Program-made: the position numbers and the translations under genes
Notes under the pieces: generated by a model
Told to the model about the DNA's origin: nothing
Database searches by the model: none
The model's input: only the letters and a program-made list of their open reading frames with translations
In this document: positions 23,258-34,876 of the stretch, piece by piece
How positions within the stretch are numbered: the first letter of the stretch is position 1
Layout: each line of letters begins with the position of its first letter
NCBI GenBank assembly: GCA_024364735.1
Contig: JAGFNQ010001125.1
Location: forward strand, 186,001-250,000
Direction: 5' to 3'
Source: Boesenbergia rotunda
Lineage: Eukaryota; Streptophyta; Magnoliopsida; Zingiberales; Zingiberaceae
DNA length: 64,000 nt

Positions 23258-25260
23258 ATGTTCCGATTGAGCAATAACCTCATCGGTGTGCTCAACTTCA
23301 TCACCTTCCTGCTCTCCGTGCCCATCCTGGGCGGCGGGATATGGCTGGCCACCCGCGGCGGCGTCACTGACTGCGAGAAGTTTTTGCAGACCCCCCTGAT
23401 CGTGATCGGGGTCTTCCTCATGCTTGTCTCCCTGGCTGGCCTCGTCGGCGCCTGCTGCAGAAACTCGCTTCTGCTCTGGATCTACCTATTCGTCATGTTC
23501 GTCCTTATCATTCTCCTATTTTGCTTCACTATCTTTACCTTTGTCGTCACCAACAAGGGCGCTGGCGAGGTCGTCTCCGGTCGGGGATACAAGGAGTACC
23601 GCCTCGGCGATTACTCCCACTGGCTGCAGAAGCGGGTGGAGAACTCGAAGAACTGGGCCAGGATCCGCTCTTGCCTGTCCGATGGTAAGGTCTGTCAGAG
23701 TCTGCAGGAAAGTAACCAGAACTTCGACCAGTTTATTAGGGACAACCTCTCGCCCATCGAGGTAACCCCAAAATACCATTTCTATGTCAATTTGGAGAGC
23801 TATTCTTGATCTGAGATTTTGTTGTTGTTGTTGTTGGGTAAGATATGGCCAAAAAAAAAAACTACGTTTTCCCCCAAATTCTCTGTGTTCTCATCTCAAG
23901 AATTTAACTATTTTGCAACTAAAATCAAGGCATGAGGAAATAACCTAGGGTTAATAATATTGGATTACTGTTCTTTTTAACCTAACTGTTTGAAAAAGGT
24001 ACTTTATAGGGTGGAAAGCGTTTCTGTTTTTGTAAATTGATTTTTTCTCTCTGAAATAGATGCCAATTTCACATTTACTATCGGAGAGTTTGAATGTGTT
24101 TTTTCTCGAAGGTGGAATTCCAATTCCCACTCATTCTTAAACTTTTTTTAAGAAAAAAACTTTTTCCATCCTCTTAAACTTTTTCGATCTGAAAATTTAT
24201 TTCTTTAGTTGGGCTTCATTATATATATATAAAAAAAATCTTCTGAAGCTTTTGGTAGTATTCTGTTAAGCTGGTGATGCATTCATATTGATTTCTTGGC
24301 TGATCATGGATAACTGTAGTTTGTAGAGGTAATTGATTTCTATAGTTTTCGTCAATCAGTATGAATATAACATTTAGTAAATCAAATTGTACGTAATTTG
24401 ATTAGGCCTAAAAATTAATTTGCTTATTCAACAATTTGCCATGAAAATAAAAACGCATTCCTTAATGCTAAAAAAATGATTTAAGAAAACCCAGTGCTGA
24501 TGCACACTACATTCATCTAACCTTATTCAATACAGCTGTAGCTCCTATTTGTTCAACCATCCATCTTATATTCCCTCTCAAATTCCCCATTTTTGGTTGA
24601 ATGCATGCTATGTTAAGTACTTCATTGTGTTTAATTATTGTTTTTATTTCTTCATAAAGAATGATAGCATAACGTGCTTGCTACTTTGTTTCTAGACAAT
24701 TTGTAATTCTCAGCCTTCTTGATAGTTTAATTCTGTATTTGAACCAGCGTTATCTACTTTTACGCTACCATCTTATGCTGTCACCTTCTTTTTTGAAATA
24801 GTCAGTCAAGTGTTGAACTTGCAAACTATTTTTTAATCCTATATTTTTAAGTTGCAAACTATTTCTAGAACATACATAATTGTTCTAACCAATGATCTCC
24901 TTGTTCAATCGTAACAACTAATTGTGTGATCCTTTTTGGTAGTCCGGATGCTGCAAACCTCCCTCTGAATGCAACTTTGATTACCAAAATGCAACTGTGT
25001 GGAATCCTCCTTCAACTGGCAACACTTCGACCAACCCTGACTGCAATACCTGGAGCAACAATCAGTCCGATCTCTGCTACGACTGCCAATCTTGCAAAGC
25101 CGGTGTCATTGCCAACATCAAGGACAAGTGGAAGAAGATTGCCATCCTCAACATCATCATCCTTATATTCCTCATCGTCGTCTACTCTATTGGTTGTTGC
25201 GCATTCCGGAACAACAGGCAGGACAATGGTGCACTTGGGTGGAAAGGAGGATATGCCTAA
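23258..25260 (+). CDS. Plant tetraspanin (TET8/TET9-like)
   Basis: Integral membrane scaffold protein of the tetraspanin family, expected at the plasma membrane or in extracellular vesicles. Exons 23258-23761 and 24943-25260 join after a Glu codon and give 273 residues. Four hydrophobic segments are visible: about 8-30, 45-68, 74-100 and 228-250. The large extracellular loop between TM3 and TM4 carries the plant hallmark GCCKPPSEC at the exon junction, plus further cysteines (CNTW, CYDCQSCK). The short cytosolic tail ends WKGGYA. Plant tetraspanins commonly have one intron at this place. No defect is seen. The exact TET number cannot be assigned without a tree. Confidence 0.93.
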
Positions 25261-26499
25261 ATTCTACTCTTCAGTATTCGGTCAGATTTCCGCTGCTGCT
25301 TTCTGCTTGCCCAGCTTTATTTTTTAGTAGCTACTAGTGCTCTCTGTAAATTCAGGCTGCTGATTACTACAATACTATTAGTGTTCAGGTATTGTACGGT
25401 TGTACCTACCTCACTTTGCATATACTTAGTACTCCTTGTTGATTATGCCTCTTTCTTTTATTGCGTATGCTGATTGTTGTGATCATGTAAGTGGATTTTT
25501 TTTTTTGTTTGACCTTTTATGTTTGGATCAGTAGGGGGGCAGGATCAAGCATTTTTTCCTTTTTCTTGATGCTGTGGTTTCATATGCTTCTGTTTCTAGG
25601 TGATTAAATACAATGAAATAAATAAGGTGGTAAAAAATGGTTCATTCGTTTTCAGTATTTTTGTCAATTTATTTCAGGATTAATATGGAAGAGATGAATT
25701 ATGGGGTTATTAGTTTGGATATTATGGTTAGCGCGCGAGGATAATGAGTATATTGGCTTATCAGATTTTGATTTTTAAATTTGATAATATTATACGGGTT
25801 AATTATTTGTCCATCTCGTGGAGCCTTACAGGAAAATAAATAAGATGCAAAATAGTGTGGTTGGCATTGTCAACCATGTGGCCCCAATAAAAGCGATAGG
25901 AGCACAAGGATTCTATCATTGACAGGTTTTGAGTGATACAAGGGCAGGGAAAAGGTGTTTGTGATGAGATGCTCTTGCTATGTATTTGATTGCTTTAGAT
26001 CTTGTCGAGTAGCAATAATATTCATTGAGCATATGAGCTTGTTCACCACATGCTTCTTGCTTGTGGGGTGCCAACCTTCTTAATTGCCATCCTCGTTTAT
26101 TAGCTGAAAACGGAATCTTATGCTTATAAAAAGGCCAAACAGTTTAACATTTCTCTAATCTACCCTCTTCTTTAATAGAAGTCTGAAACAGTTTTAGTAA
26201 TTTTGTATGAAGGAAAAGGGCAAACAGAGCTTGGGAAGGTCAAACCAATGCTCGTCATATCCTTTTAATTACATAGAAAGCAATCCAGCAACTTAATTGA
26301 ACGCCCAGCATTTGTCATATCATGCATACGATACTACTTATGTTCTTCCGGTAGAGTCGAGGGCTATCAACCTAAGAAATAATTAGAATCCAACGTAAAT
26401 AGAATAAACAAGTTTGATTTAGATTAATTAATTTGCCATCCGTCCATACATACCTGCGAGGCTGCGAACTAAACCAATCATATATCCACGGAAAAAGCC
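25261..26499. other. Intergenic, tetraspanin 3' UTR and unrecognised sequence
   Basis: The first about 250 bp are probably 3' UTR. The remainder is AT-rich with no convincing ORF, repeat or RNA gene. Confidence 0.5.
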
Positions 26500-28295
26500 A
26501 TGGATGCTTCAGCAACTCAAGCACCCAACAACCTGCAGGCACTCCTGCCCACTCTTTCAAAGGCCATCGACTCTCTGTCTTTGCGCAAGAAAACAGTCAT
26601 TTTGCACACAGTCCTCCCACTTCCCTTCCTGGCACTTCGACTTCTCACCCAAGATTTCATTACTTTCTCCCCGATCACCCACCGGTCGACTTCTTACACC
26701 TTTTGTAACACTCTACTCGAGTGCCAAATCTTCATCGACCTGCTCATCTTTTCCAACCTTGTTCAGCTCGACTTGTTCACGAAAAGCTTCTGCAGCTTTG
26801 GCCATGTCGTGCGCACTTGGGCTTATGGGGCTGCAGGGAGCCTCTTTTGTGTCATGATCATAATGTTGGTATATATAGTGTCAATGGAAAGGGAGGAAAG
26901 AAGTTTCTTGATGAGTGGGACTTTAGTCCCACATTAGGAGTTTCATGTGAATGGAAAGGGAGGTTGAAAATAAAGAGACTCCATTGTCAATGAGACTTTA
27001 GTCCCACATTGAGAGTCTTAAGGCATAATTATTGGTTTATATTGTTTCACAAACATGTTAGTTGTGAACAAATGCAAAGGGAGAGACTCTCTCTCACATG
27101 TGAGTGCTCAGAGGTTGCAAATCTGGGGCCCGAATTTGTACTGAACCAAGTGGACTCATGTACGTGCACGACCTACGCATGTTGAATGCCCGACTAGTCG
27201 GGGCAAAATTTGTCCAAGCGGATGAACAAATGTTTTGTCAAATTTTTTACTCAGATATAATTGATGCATTAACTATTGATTAATGCAAAAATAGTAATCC
27301 CCAGGCGTTTGAATCTGGACGGTTAATTGACAGTAAATGATGTTAATTTGGTCATTGATTACTGCGGGGGTATATGCCTATATAAAGAGTCTATGACGAG
27401 AGCAAAAGACATATAGAGAAGAAATTATCTTCCACCTCATTCCCGACCTCCCTTGATAGCGTTCGGGTACTTATTCAGTTCGCCACGAGCAATGAGTGCT
27501 CCGTTGTGCCCGTGGTCCTACTGTTGTATCCTGAGAGACAGGCGTTCATCGAAGTCTCGAAGCACCGCCGGAGAAGGACAAATCTGTTTCAAGGAAACTG
27601 CATAACGCAGGCCTCAGCAACTCTCCAGTTCCGGTTCAGGCAGACCGGTTCGGGAGACCCTGGTCGGGAAACGCCCGACTACTGCTTGGGAGACTTGGTC
27701 GGGAGACCTGCTCGGGAGACCTGGTTGGAAGATTCTGTTCGAGAATTCCAGCTCGAGAATTCTGCTCGGGAGACTGCAGGCTGTATAAAAGACAGTTCAG
27801 GACACTCAACAATTAAGTTGGAATTATTTTTTATAATTTTAATTTATTATAAACTCTTTGAAAAAGAATATATCCTCCAACACAAAACTTGGCGCATCAC
27901 CTAATCTTAGACCTCCATTGACTGTTGTATTCACTTTCCTCAATTGTTTATTTGCTTTCCTGATTATGCTTCTTGTGTGCATATGGATGATGGCACTGGT
28001 GATTACTGTCTCAGAAGAGAACTGCCAATCTGCCATGGAAGGAAAGCAATACGGAGAGCCTTTGAGGTCTATAGGAGGAGTAGGCTTCATGGATTTGCCC
28101 TGATATTTGCTTCTTTTCTCGACACTTGCTTTGGTACTCTTTGGGTTGCTTGGCTTGATTATAAGCATAAGTGGCCAGAAGAATAAATTGATATGCTATG
28201 CGTCTGCTGTTGTATTAGCAGCTTTGGTGTGTCCACTGGCGCTGTGCATGTTTGAATTCAGTGTGGTGTTGTACGAAGAGGGGCAGGAGAAGTAA
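26500..28295 (+). pseudogene. Remains of a multi-pass membrane protein gene split by a solo LTR
   Basis: The 5' part (from ATG 26500) encodes about 120 residues with hydrophobic segments VILHTVLPLPFLALRLLT, FIDLLIFSNLVQL and a third that runs into an LTR at 26864. The 3' part (about 27911-28295) has three more hydrophobic stretches (FLNCLFAFLIMLLVCIWM, LLFSTLALVLFGLLGL, ASAVVLAALVCPLALCMF) and ends EEGQEK. An in-frame TGA (28101-28103) lies between the first and second of these. I could not find a splice that joins both parts in frame. The two parts may be one gene; the family is not recognised. Either the gene is dead or its structure is more complex than I can see. Confidence 0.5.
26864..27882. 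mobile_element. Solo LTR, about 1.02 kb
   Basis: It starts TGTTGGTATATA and ends CTCCAACA. Flanking 5-mers CATAA (26859-26863) and CAAAA (27883-27887) fit a target duplication with one mismatch. A tandem GGGACTTTAGTCCCACATT palindrome occurs twice near the start (about 26918 and 26990). A CGGGAGAC-rich repeat lies at 27650-27780. No internal domain is present. Confidence 0.72.
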
Positions 28296-28483
28296 GGATG
28301 AGGAGTTGAAGGTTAATTATTTTCAGAGATTAATTGCAAGGCACAGATATATATAACATCGATATCAATTAACAAGGTTTAATCGCAATTTTTCTACTTG
28401 TCCATCAACTGAGCAATACAAATTCAGAGAAATTTAAATATATATTTCTCTGCCAAGATACAGCATAAGAAAGGAAGTGGTGT

Positions 28484-28807
28484 TTATAGTTTAAGCGACA
28501 AGTCAATGATTTCTCCGGCGGCAGCATCATCGACTCCGGTGGTGGAGGCATAGAGTAGCGATCCCCACCACGCCGTCTTCGCTTCCACCGTGCGATTACC
28601 TGCAGCCGAATCATGCCGGCCGTGCTGCAACTGTTCTCGAAGGCGCTTCCTCTCCACCTTGTGCTTGTTCTGGTGGCCGCCAAGCGCCTGCGAGGTGGTG
28701 AACTGGCGGTCGCAGTAGTTGCAGGTGAAGAAGAAGGGTTGTGACGGCTGGAGACTCAGCTCCAAGCTCAACTTCTCGCAGTAACTCTCTTCCCCTGAGT
28801 ACTCCAT
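28484..28807 (-). CDS. Single-C2H2 zinc-finger repressor with QALGGH and EAR motif
   Basis: Intronless gene for 107 residues. The finger CNYCDRQFTTSQALGGHQNK is followed by H, a CX2CX12HX3H plant-type finger with the DNA-contacting QALGGH core. The protein ends IIDLSLKL, a DLSLxL EAR motif that recruits TOPLESS-type corepressors, so it is probably a nuclear transcriptional repressor of the single-finger class (for example the KNUCKLES/ZFP group). The ATG at 28807 is preferred because it sits in a good context and the upstream in-frame ATG (28861) lies within a TATATA-rich stretch likely to be promoter. No disabling change is seen. Confidence 0.88.
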   Translation of the reverse strand: MEYSGEESYCEKLSLELSLQPSQPFFFTCNYCDRQFTTSQALGGHQNKHKVERKRLREQLQHGRHDSAAGNRTVEAKTAWWGSLLYASTTGVDDAAAGEIIDLSLKL

Positions 28808-29724
28808 GGGCAGGCTATAATGAAGCCCCGAAAGATCATATACACCACATATATAAATCAATCAGTTCCCTCTCATTCAGTTCATGACGTGGTCGTCGAT
28901 TGTGAAGCTACACTTGGTCCCCTTTCATGCAGAGACTCTAGATATCCTTCTCTCCGTCTCTCATAACTTTAATTGTCTTTGTTTGTGGAAACGCAAATGG
29001 GAATGGATGTGGAGAGAAGAAGAGAGCATATATATGGCCAAAAAGTTCATTCACCACGTGAGAATTTTGGTTGATTTTTATCAAACATTAGTTCGCCTTA
29101 TCTATATACATATATCATACAAATGTATGTGGTTGTATTAATTATATTTTTCTATGAGTCATCCAAATCCAATTATAAGAGGGCCCGGGCTGTAATGTTG
29201 ATGCATTCATTTTAACTGTCTTCTACGTTAAGCAAATGATCTATCATGTGAACGTCTACGGGCATTCATACGAGATACAACCGAGACCCCGTCGCTTTTG
29301 GAGAGCAAGATCTTGCCCACGTTTTTTTATACTTAAATTTTCAATTAAATTTTGTCGTGCCAATTGAAGTTTGACAGATCATCAGGTGTCGTGCCCACTT
29401 TCGTGTCCAAGTCAAGATCCGGATAATGAAGTCCTTAATTCTAGCAGTACACAGCTACGATCGCTTCTATTAAAAACAATCGGCCGATCGATCGTGAGCT
29501 GGTGTCACTACGGAACCAGCCACCGTACATGACCGTGCGTGTTGCTCCTGCCGAACGCAAAGTGGGGGGAAAAAGTCAAACGTTTGTCGTGCCACAATAT
29601 CCTGTTGGGTATCGATCGATCGCCTCGGTTCGTCTTCCTCATACGTCAAAAGATCCTACGCTGTTTGGCGAGCTTATTGTTGAAACCATGAGCTAGATCC
29701 GTCCTTCGTCGACATCGATCTCCC
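28808..29724. other. Intergenic promoter region between divergent small genes
   Basis: It holds the zinc-finger promoter (TATATA near 28850) and upstream DNA of the small membrane protein gene. No transposon end or RNA gene is recognised. Confidence 0.45.
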
Positions 29725-30019
29725 ATGTCGAGTCCATCAGATTCATCGAGCTTCAGCAAAGGCAATTCCCCGATCACCCTAGTCGCAACGAGTACGTCCA
29801 TCGACCACAGTTCTCGATTCTACCGGCGCTGAATGTCGATTTCTTAAAGCTCATCAGGGTTTATTTTTATATTTTGCAGCAGGCGTAATTGCAGGAGCTG
29901 CTGTACTGATTGTCATCGTCATCTTCATGGTCCACAGATGCCTTCAGAGTGCCAGACTGCGTGCAGTTTCTGCAGAGGAGCAATTAGCCGAGGTCGCGAC
30001 TTCGAGTCGTCCTCAGTAA
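29725..30019 (+). CDS. Small single-pass membrane protein, function unknown
   Basis: Two exons, 29725-29791 and 29880-30019, join in phase to 68 residues. The N-terminus is Ser-rich (MSSPSDSSSFSKGNSP) and is followed by one strongly hydrophobic helix (GVIAGAAVLIVIVIFMV) and a short basic then acidic tail ending TSSRPQ. The donor is GTACGT and the acceptor TTTTGCAG. Support comes from a diverged tandem copy at 30310-30560 with the same exon layout, which suggests a real gene. No family is recognised. A single-helix regulator or receptor-like fragment is possible, but that is inference. Confidence 0.6.
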
Positions 30020-30309
30020 TTCAACCTGGAAAAGGGACTCAGATCATAGCAATGTATATTTAGATCTTGTACAAGTTCCTCTGGGGCATGAAAACATGGG
30101 AGAAATCCCAAACTTTTAAGCGAAGGAACTGAAGCATAACAATTTTTATCTTGATTGTAAAAATTATTTCTCATCTACGATAGAAGGATTCAAGGATCTT
30201 GATTGAATTACATTTTTTTCTCACACTGTGTGTCGTCGATCATCTTCTCTCCTGCAAGCTGATGGTTCATGGTTGCTGGTGCAACAAGATCGTCCGCAGC
30301 TACACATGC

Positions 30310-30641
30310 ATGTCAAGCTCAGAGTCGTCGTCGACGTTTAGCAAAGTCAATGCCCCGTTCACGGTCATCGCCACAGGTAAGCCCACAAGTTTCCATCCAT
30401 CCACCACTGGTGAGCACTCGCATCGCGAGCTCTTTGATCTATTTTGCGGCAGGCGTACGTAATCGCAGGAGTTGCAGTACGCATCGTCGTCGTAATCATC
30501 TTGATCATCAACGGATGTACTGTACAGAGAAGCAGATGGGATACATTTTCTGCAGAGGAGCAATTCACCACATGCCTTGTGATCCATTTGAGGATTGAAG
30601 ATGCTCTCGCGGGAATAGCTGAGATGGTAAGAGATTTATAG
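30310..30641 (+). pseudogene. Decaying tandem copy of the small membrane protein gene
   Basis: Exon 1 (from ATG 30310, MSSSESSSTFSKVNAP) and exon 2 (from about 30455, VIAGVAVRIVVVIILI then SAEEQF) match the copy at 29725-30019. The donor GTAAGC and the acceptor GCGGCAG are in the same places. A small insertion at the start of exon 2 shifts the frame relative to the helix, and the C-terminus is replaced by unrelated codons, so the copy is probably non-functional unless another splice site is used. Confidence 0.55.
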
Positions 30642-30800
30642 ATTATTATTAGAGGTCTTGGATTTGAGTCACGGGGGTGATAAAGTATAAATCCCTACTC
30701 CCTATGTAAAAAATCTCTTCTCTCAACTTCATGTCTTCTCAGTCATCGTGATTTATCTCTTTCGTGTTGATCCTGAAACTGTGACGGACTGACGAGGGCA
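30618..30800 (+). mobile_element. tRNA-derived SINE, second copy
   Basis: It has an A-box-like GATGGTAAGAG (30623-30633), a B-box-like GGTCTTGGATTTGAGTC (30654-30670) and the shared 3' body (CGTGATTTATCTC...GTGTTGATCC, about 30748-30775). The same body occurs on the minus strand near 19345 and on the plus strand near 33440. Confidence 0.55.
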
Positions 30801-31320
30801 CTAGGGACATCTCATGGAGAATCAAAGCAATGGAAATTCAAATAGCTTATCAACTGTTCACCGTTATCATGCAAAAATGTTATCTCCTTTGTTTTGTTTT
30901 TTCCCCCTTCTTTTTGGTTTTTCATGTCCTCGTTCTTGAATTATTTACTGTTGGGTTGGCTAGAGTACAGCAGACTAATTCTTCCAATCAAATTATCGTG
31001 GATGGTCAAGTTGTCAATCAATAGAGAAACTAAGGGATGCATACTTTGAAGATTGTTGGCCAAAGGGCTAAATAGGCCGACGACATGCTACCAAAAGAGA
31101 GTTAGACTGGCTTTGACTTGAATCCTAAGATCACTCCGATGCTTAAGTTAAAATTTACTTGAAAGGATGTATAAAAGAAATGAAATTTTGTGAGAGGGGA
31201 TAGAATCCAATTTAGTTTATGGTAAGCGTTCAACTTCCTCTTTTTTTTCTTCCATGAACACTTACATCTCCAAAGAGAATATTATCATTACTGAGGCTCA
31301 AAAGTCAAAAGAGAGGCTAG

Positions 31321-33351
31321 TGCTGAGGTAATCTATATTCCGTGGAACTATATATTTTGATATTTGAGCAAAGGATTTAAGTTAGGTTCACCCTTTTATT
31401 TGATACGTGTATTTGAGTGTGAAGGTTAGCAGAATACACATATGACTCAGCGTGATAGTTTCAGATCCGGTGAAGGATGAAGAGGCATCCGAGAGACAGT
31501 GGACAAGACAACAATGATGAGCCGAGGGAAACACACTTCGAGGCATACGCGAAGGATGACATATGGAGATGAGCCACGGGCTTGTATGCATTCGAGAGAC
31601 GAGAGCCAAAACGAAGAAGGCTTAAAGGCAAGAGTCAATGCTGCAAAGGAAGAGTCAAGTGAGTCGTGAGGGTTCGAGTGCGAGTGACACTCGGGATGAG
31701 AAACCCTAGGTTTAGAGTGTTTGAACGAGGTGGACCGGCAACAGGGGAGGGTGAATTGCCCCTGTAAAATAAAACAGATCTTTTGTGCGGCTCACAAAGA
31801 TTCCAGATTAGTTGCAATAATAAATTAAAATAAACATAAACTAATTAACTGAATTAAATTAGTAAAAGTCTAAGACATAAGTTACTTAGTTGCAACCTGG
31901 GTTGTTATTAATCCAAGACGGTTGAAGCTCACTATGAAAATCTCCTTCTGTCGGAGAAACCTTTACAGACTTTGTAGCACAAGACAAAAGCTAGAAGAAT
32001 TACTTCAATCTTTTTAAAAATCTCTTTAACTTCTAAGTCTATTTATAGGCTAAAGAAATTAATCATTACCGTTGATCATAGATAAATTTTATCTTTTATA
32101 AAGCTTATCATTTTAAAGGATAAGGTTAATCTTTTAAACGGTAGAAATTTCTGTGCATGTGTTGCATGCGTCCATTAAAGGATAATAATTATCCTTTAAT
32201 TGAATGCCGAAGCTTGGCTCTATCCTTTAAGTCGCGTCTGCGCATGATTCTCACTTAAAGCTACGTTGAAGCTGGCTTTGCTTTATCCGAGATGAAGTTG
32301 CTCGATTAAAGAATTTGACCAATGATATGCTTTGACCAATGAAAGAGATAAAGCTTTGTCAAGCTAAGGATTAAGCTTTGTTCCTTCACTTGGACGCGTG
32401 AATGCAAGCTGTCCATATGTGTTACTTGATCTATGTCTTCGGTTAAGCTTTCATGCTTCTTCAACAATTTTGTTCAAATATGGTCCAAGTCAAAACTTTG
32501 ACTTGGTCAAAAAGCAACAGAGTTGACTTTCTTGTAGACGCTTTGTTTAAGTGATTTCTAGCCAACCAGAGTTAGGCTCACCAGAATCTGATTCCAGCCT
32601 TTCGTCCCTCGAGTATCCTTCCTCCCGACTTCTCGTCCCTCGGACGTCGCGCACGTCTTTCTCACTCCACCGGTGTACTCTTCCGTAGCTTCCGCAGCTT
32701 CCACGTTCCTCTGATGCATCGAGTCCGTCAACTCACTTCCCCCGTGCAATCCTTCTTGTCCACTACATCTTACGCTCGACTTCTTCCGCTCCTAAGCTAC
32801 TGCACACTTAGACAGACGGATCAAAACAATAACAGGACCTAACCTAACTTAGTTGTCCACATCAAAACCAACCAGGGCACCAACATAGGGTTGTACCAGT
32901 CGATTGGTATGGGATCAGTTGATTGATAAAGATCACAGAAAAATCAGTCAACTGATCTTCTATGCAATCAACTGGTGCCTATTGGGAATTCAAACGTTGG
33001 GCTATAACGTTCGAATTCGTTCGGATTCAGCCACGAGCTCTATTTAAGGGAGCTCAGTTTGGCTAGCTAGGGTTGACGAAATTGGTCTTGGTTAAAGGCC
33101 AATTAGTAGTCTAAGTGCTCAGAGTTCTTGTGCGAGTTTGTGGCGAAGTTTCTCCACCCACAAGGAGTGAACGAACTAGCTGGAGGTATTTCGGGGAGCC
33201 ATCCACCGACGAATTGGGATCGTCCATCTTACGGACTACCGTGAAGTAGGAGCTTTATCTCCGAACCACATTAACAGGTAGGAAGAAGAGAACCGCGGAT
33301 TGAGTGGGTGATTGGCTATTCACCCCTCTAACCGGGCCATCGATCTCAACA
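31321..33351 (+). mobile_element. Solo LTR of the CAGTCGACTG family, itself carrying a nested LTR
   Basis: It starts TGCTGAGGTAATC and ends GATCTCAACA, flanked by a perfect 5-bp duplication GCTAG (31316-31320 and 33352-33356). Its sequence matches the LTR at 1-812 in the opposite orientation. Removing the nested insertion leaves about 0.86 kb. There is no internal domain, so it arose by LTR-LTR recombination. Confidence 0.85.
31718..32885. mobile_element. Nested solo LTR, 1.17 kb
   Basis: It starts TGTTTGAACGAGG and ends GGCACCAACA. Flanking TAGAG (31713-31717) and TAGGG (32886-32890) fit a duplication with one mismatch. The host LTR sequence continues across it when compared with the copy at 1-812. 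Confidence 0.75.
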
Positions 33352-33500
33352 GCTAGATCCTACAACCATTGGTCACTTCCCTATTTATGTAGCGTCACCC
33401 TCCCCATGCCCTAGTCATAGCATCTACGCTAGTAGTCTCGTGATTTACCTCCTCCGTGTTGATCTGACAACGGGTAGGTGGGGATACTGGGGGTGAGCGA
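33352..33500 (+). mobile_element. SINE 3' fragment, third copy
   Basis: CGTGATTTACCTCCTCCGTG followed by TTGATC (about 33435-33465) matches the 3' body of the SINE copies at 19.3 and 30.7 kb. The A and B boxes are not recognisable, so this copy is truncated or diverged. Confidence 0.4.
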
Positions 33501-33749
33501 ATTGCCTTTTACCACGTATTTTCTTAGCATCGCGTGTTAAAGAGGGGGCATCTGGGGGACTAAGTCTGACAATCTCGTAACTGCAAGTCATTCTCAGGAT
33601 GTTACGTGTCAGAGAATATTTATAGTTATTGTTAATGAGTTAACACAGGAGCAAATCCGTTTCTAAGATAGAAGAGGTCACGTCAGTACAAAGTGACCTT
33701 TATAAAAAGTAGCATATAGCTTCACATGGAGCAACAGGGCAAACTGAGA

Positions 33750-33862
33750 TGATTCCTAAAGCTGAGATGGCATTTGAGACTGAGATGGTGCATAAAGCCG
33801 AGATAGTATCTAAGACCGAGATAGTATATGAGACCGAGATAGTGTAAGTACCCCGAGATAGT
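33750..33862 (+). repeat. Short tandem repeat, about 20-21 bp unit (GAGACCGAGATAGTATCTAA type)
   Basis: Five or more degenerate units are present. The same repeat continues at 34800-35000, beyond an intervening insertion, so it was one array. Confidence 0.65.
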
Positions 33863-33864
33863 TT

Positions 33865-34794
33865 TGATGTGATCAACCAAGTTAAGTTAGGTCATGGTTG
33901 GTTTGATCCCTGTGTCTAAATGTGCAAGAGTTTAGGAGCACAAGAAGTTGAGCGGAAGACGCAGCAAACGAGAAGAATGACACGGTAATAAAGTCGACCG
34001 GCTCGGTACATCCGAGAGACGCAAAGACTGCGAAAGAGTACATCAGTGGATGAGAAGGTCGTGCACGACGTCTGAGGGACGAAAAGCCAGGGAGGAAGAC
34101 CGTTCGAGACGAAAGACCAGACTCGGGTTCGGGTGAGCCTAACTTTGATTGATCGAAAATCACCCAAGCAGATGAAAGACAAAAAAAAAAAAAAATCAAC
34201 GCCTTTGACCAAATGGTTAACTAAGGCACCTCAAAATTGCCTTGGGAGGCACCTTAGTTGAGGAAATTAGTTCTGTGCAAGAATTGAATTAAGACATCCC
34301 AGTTGTAACCTGAGACAGCTCAGGTCTGAACTGAAGCACCTCAATTCAAAAGTTATCGATAGCTTATCATTGGCAGCGTGGATAAAAGTTTATTCATCTG
34401 AGGCGCCTCATGTCCACGTCAGCACAATAATAATTTTAGTTTTCGGGTTATAAATAACTTCTATACTTAGGAAGAAAGAACAACAACTGGTAATCATTTT
34501 CCTAGTCTTTTTATGAGCTTTCTAAGATTATAAGAGGCTTCTCCGTCTACAACGAAGGAGATTTTTCTAATGCGCTGCTATTGTTTTGGATTAGCAATCT
34601 CCCCGGTTACAATCAAGTAAATCATATTGTCTGAGTCTCTTACTTATTTTATTTTTAAGTTGTTGATATTGCATATTGTTATAACTACTTAAACTAATTT
34701 GTTATCTTTGTAAAGAGTTAGCAAAAGATCTAGTGTTTAATTTGCAAGACTATCTACCCCCCTCCCTCTCTAGTCGGCCTGCACGGAACCTACG
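33865..34794. mobile_element. Probable solo LTR inserted in the short tandem repeat
   Basis: It begins TGATGTGATCAACC and ends in the pyrimidine-rich CTACCCCCCTCCCTCTC and GCACGGAACCTACG, the kind of end many plant LTRs have. It interrupts the GAGATGG-type repeat. I found no clear target duplication and the last base is not the usual A, so the boundaries are uncertain. Confidence 0.4.
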
Positions 34795-34876
34795 TATGGT
34801 ATTTGAGATCGAGATGATATCTGAGACTGAGATGGTGTATGCAGTCGAGCTAGTATATTAGATCGAGAGGATGTCT

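Noticed and set aside
33916..34199. About 100-codon minus-strand ORFs
   Set aside because: They lie in a probable LTR, include a poly-A/T tract and show no domain.
33865..34794. Target-site duplication for the putative LTR
   Set aside because: Candidate 5-mers at both ends (AGTTT or TTTGA against TATGG) do not match, so the LTR is kept only at low confidence.
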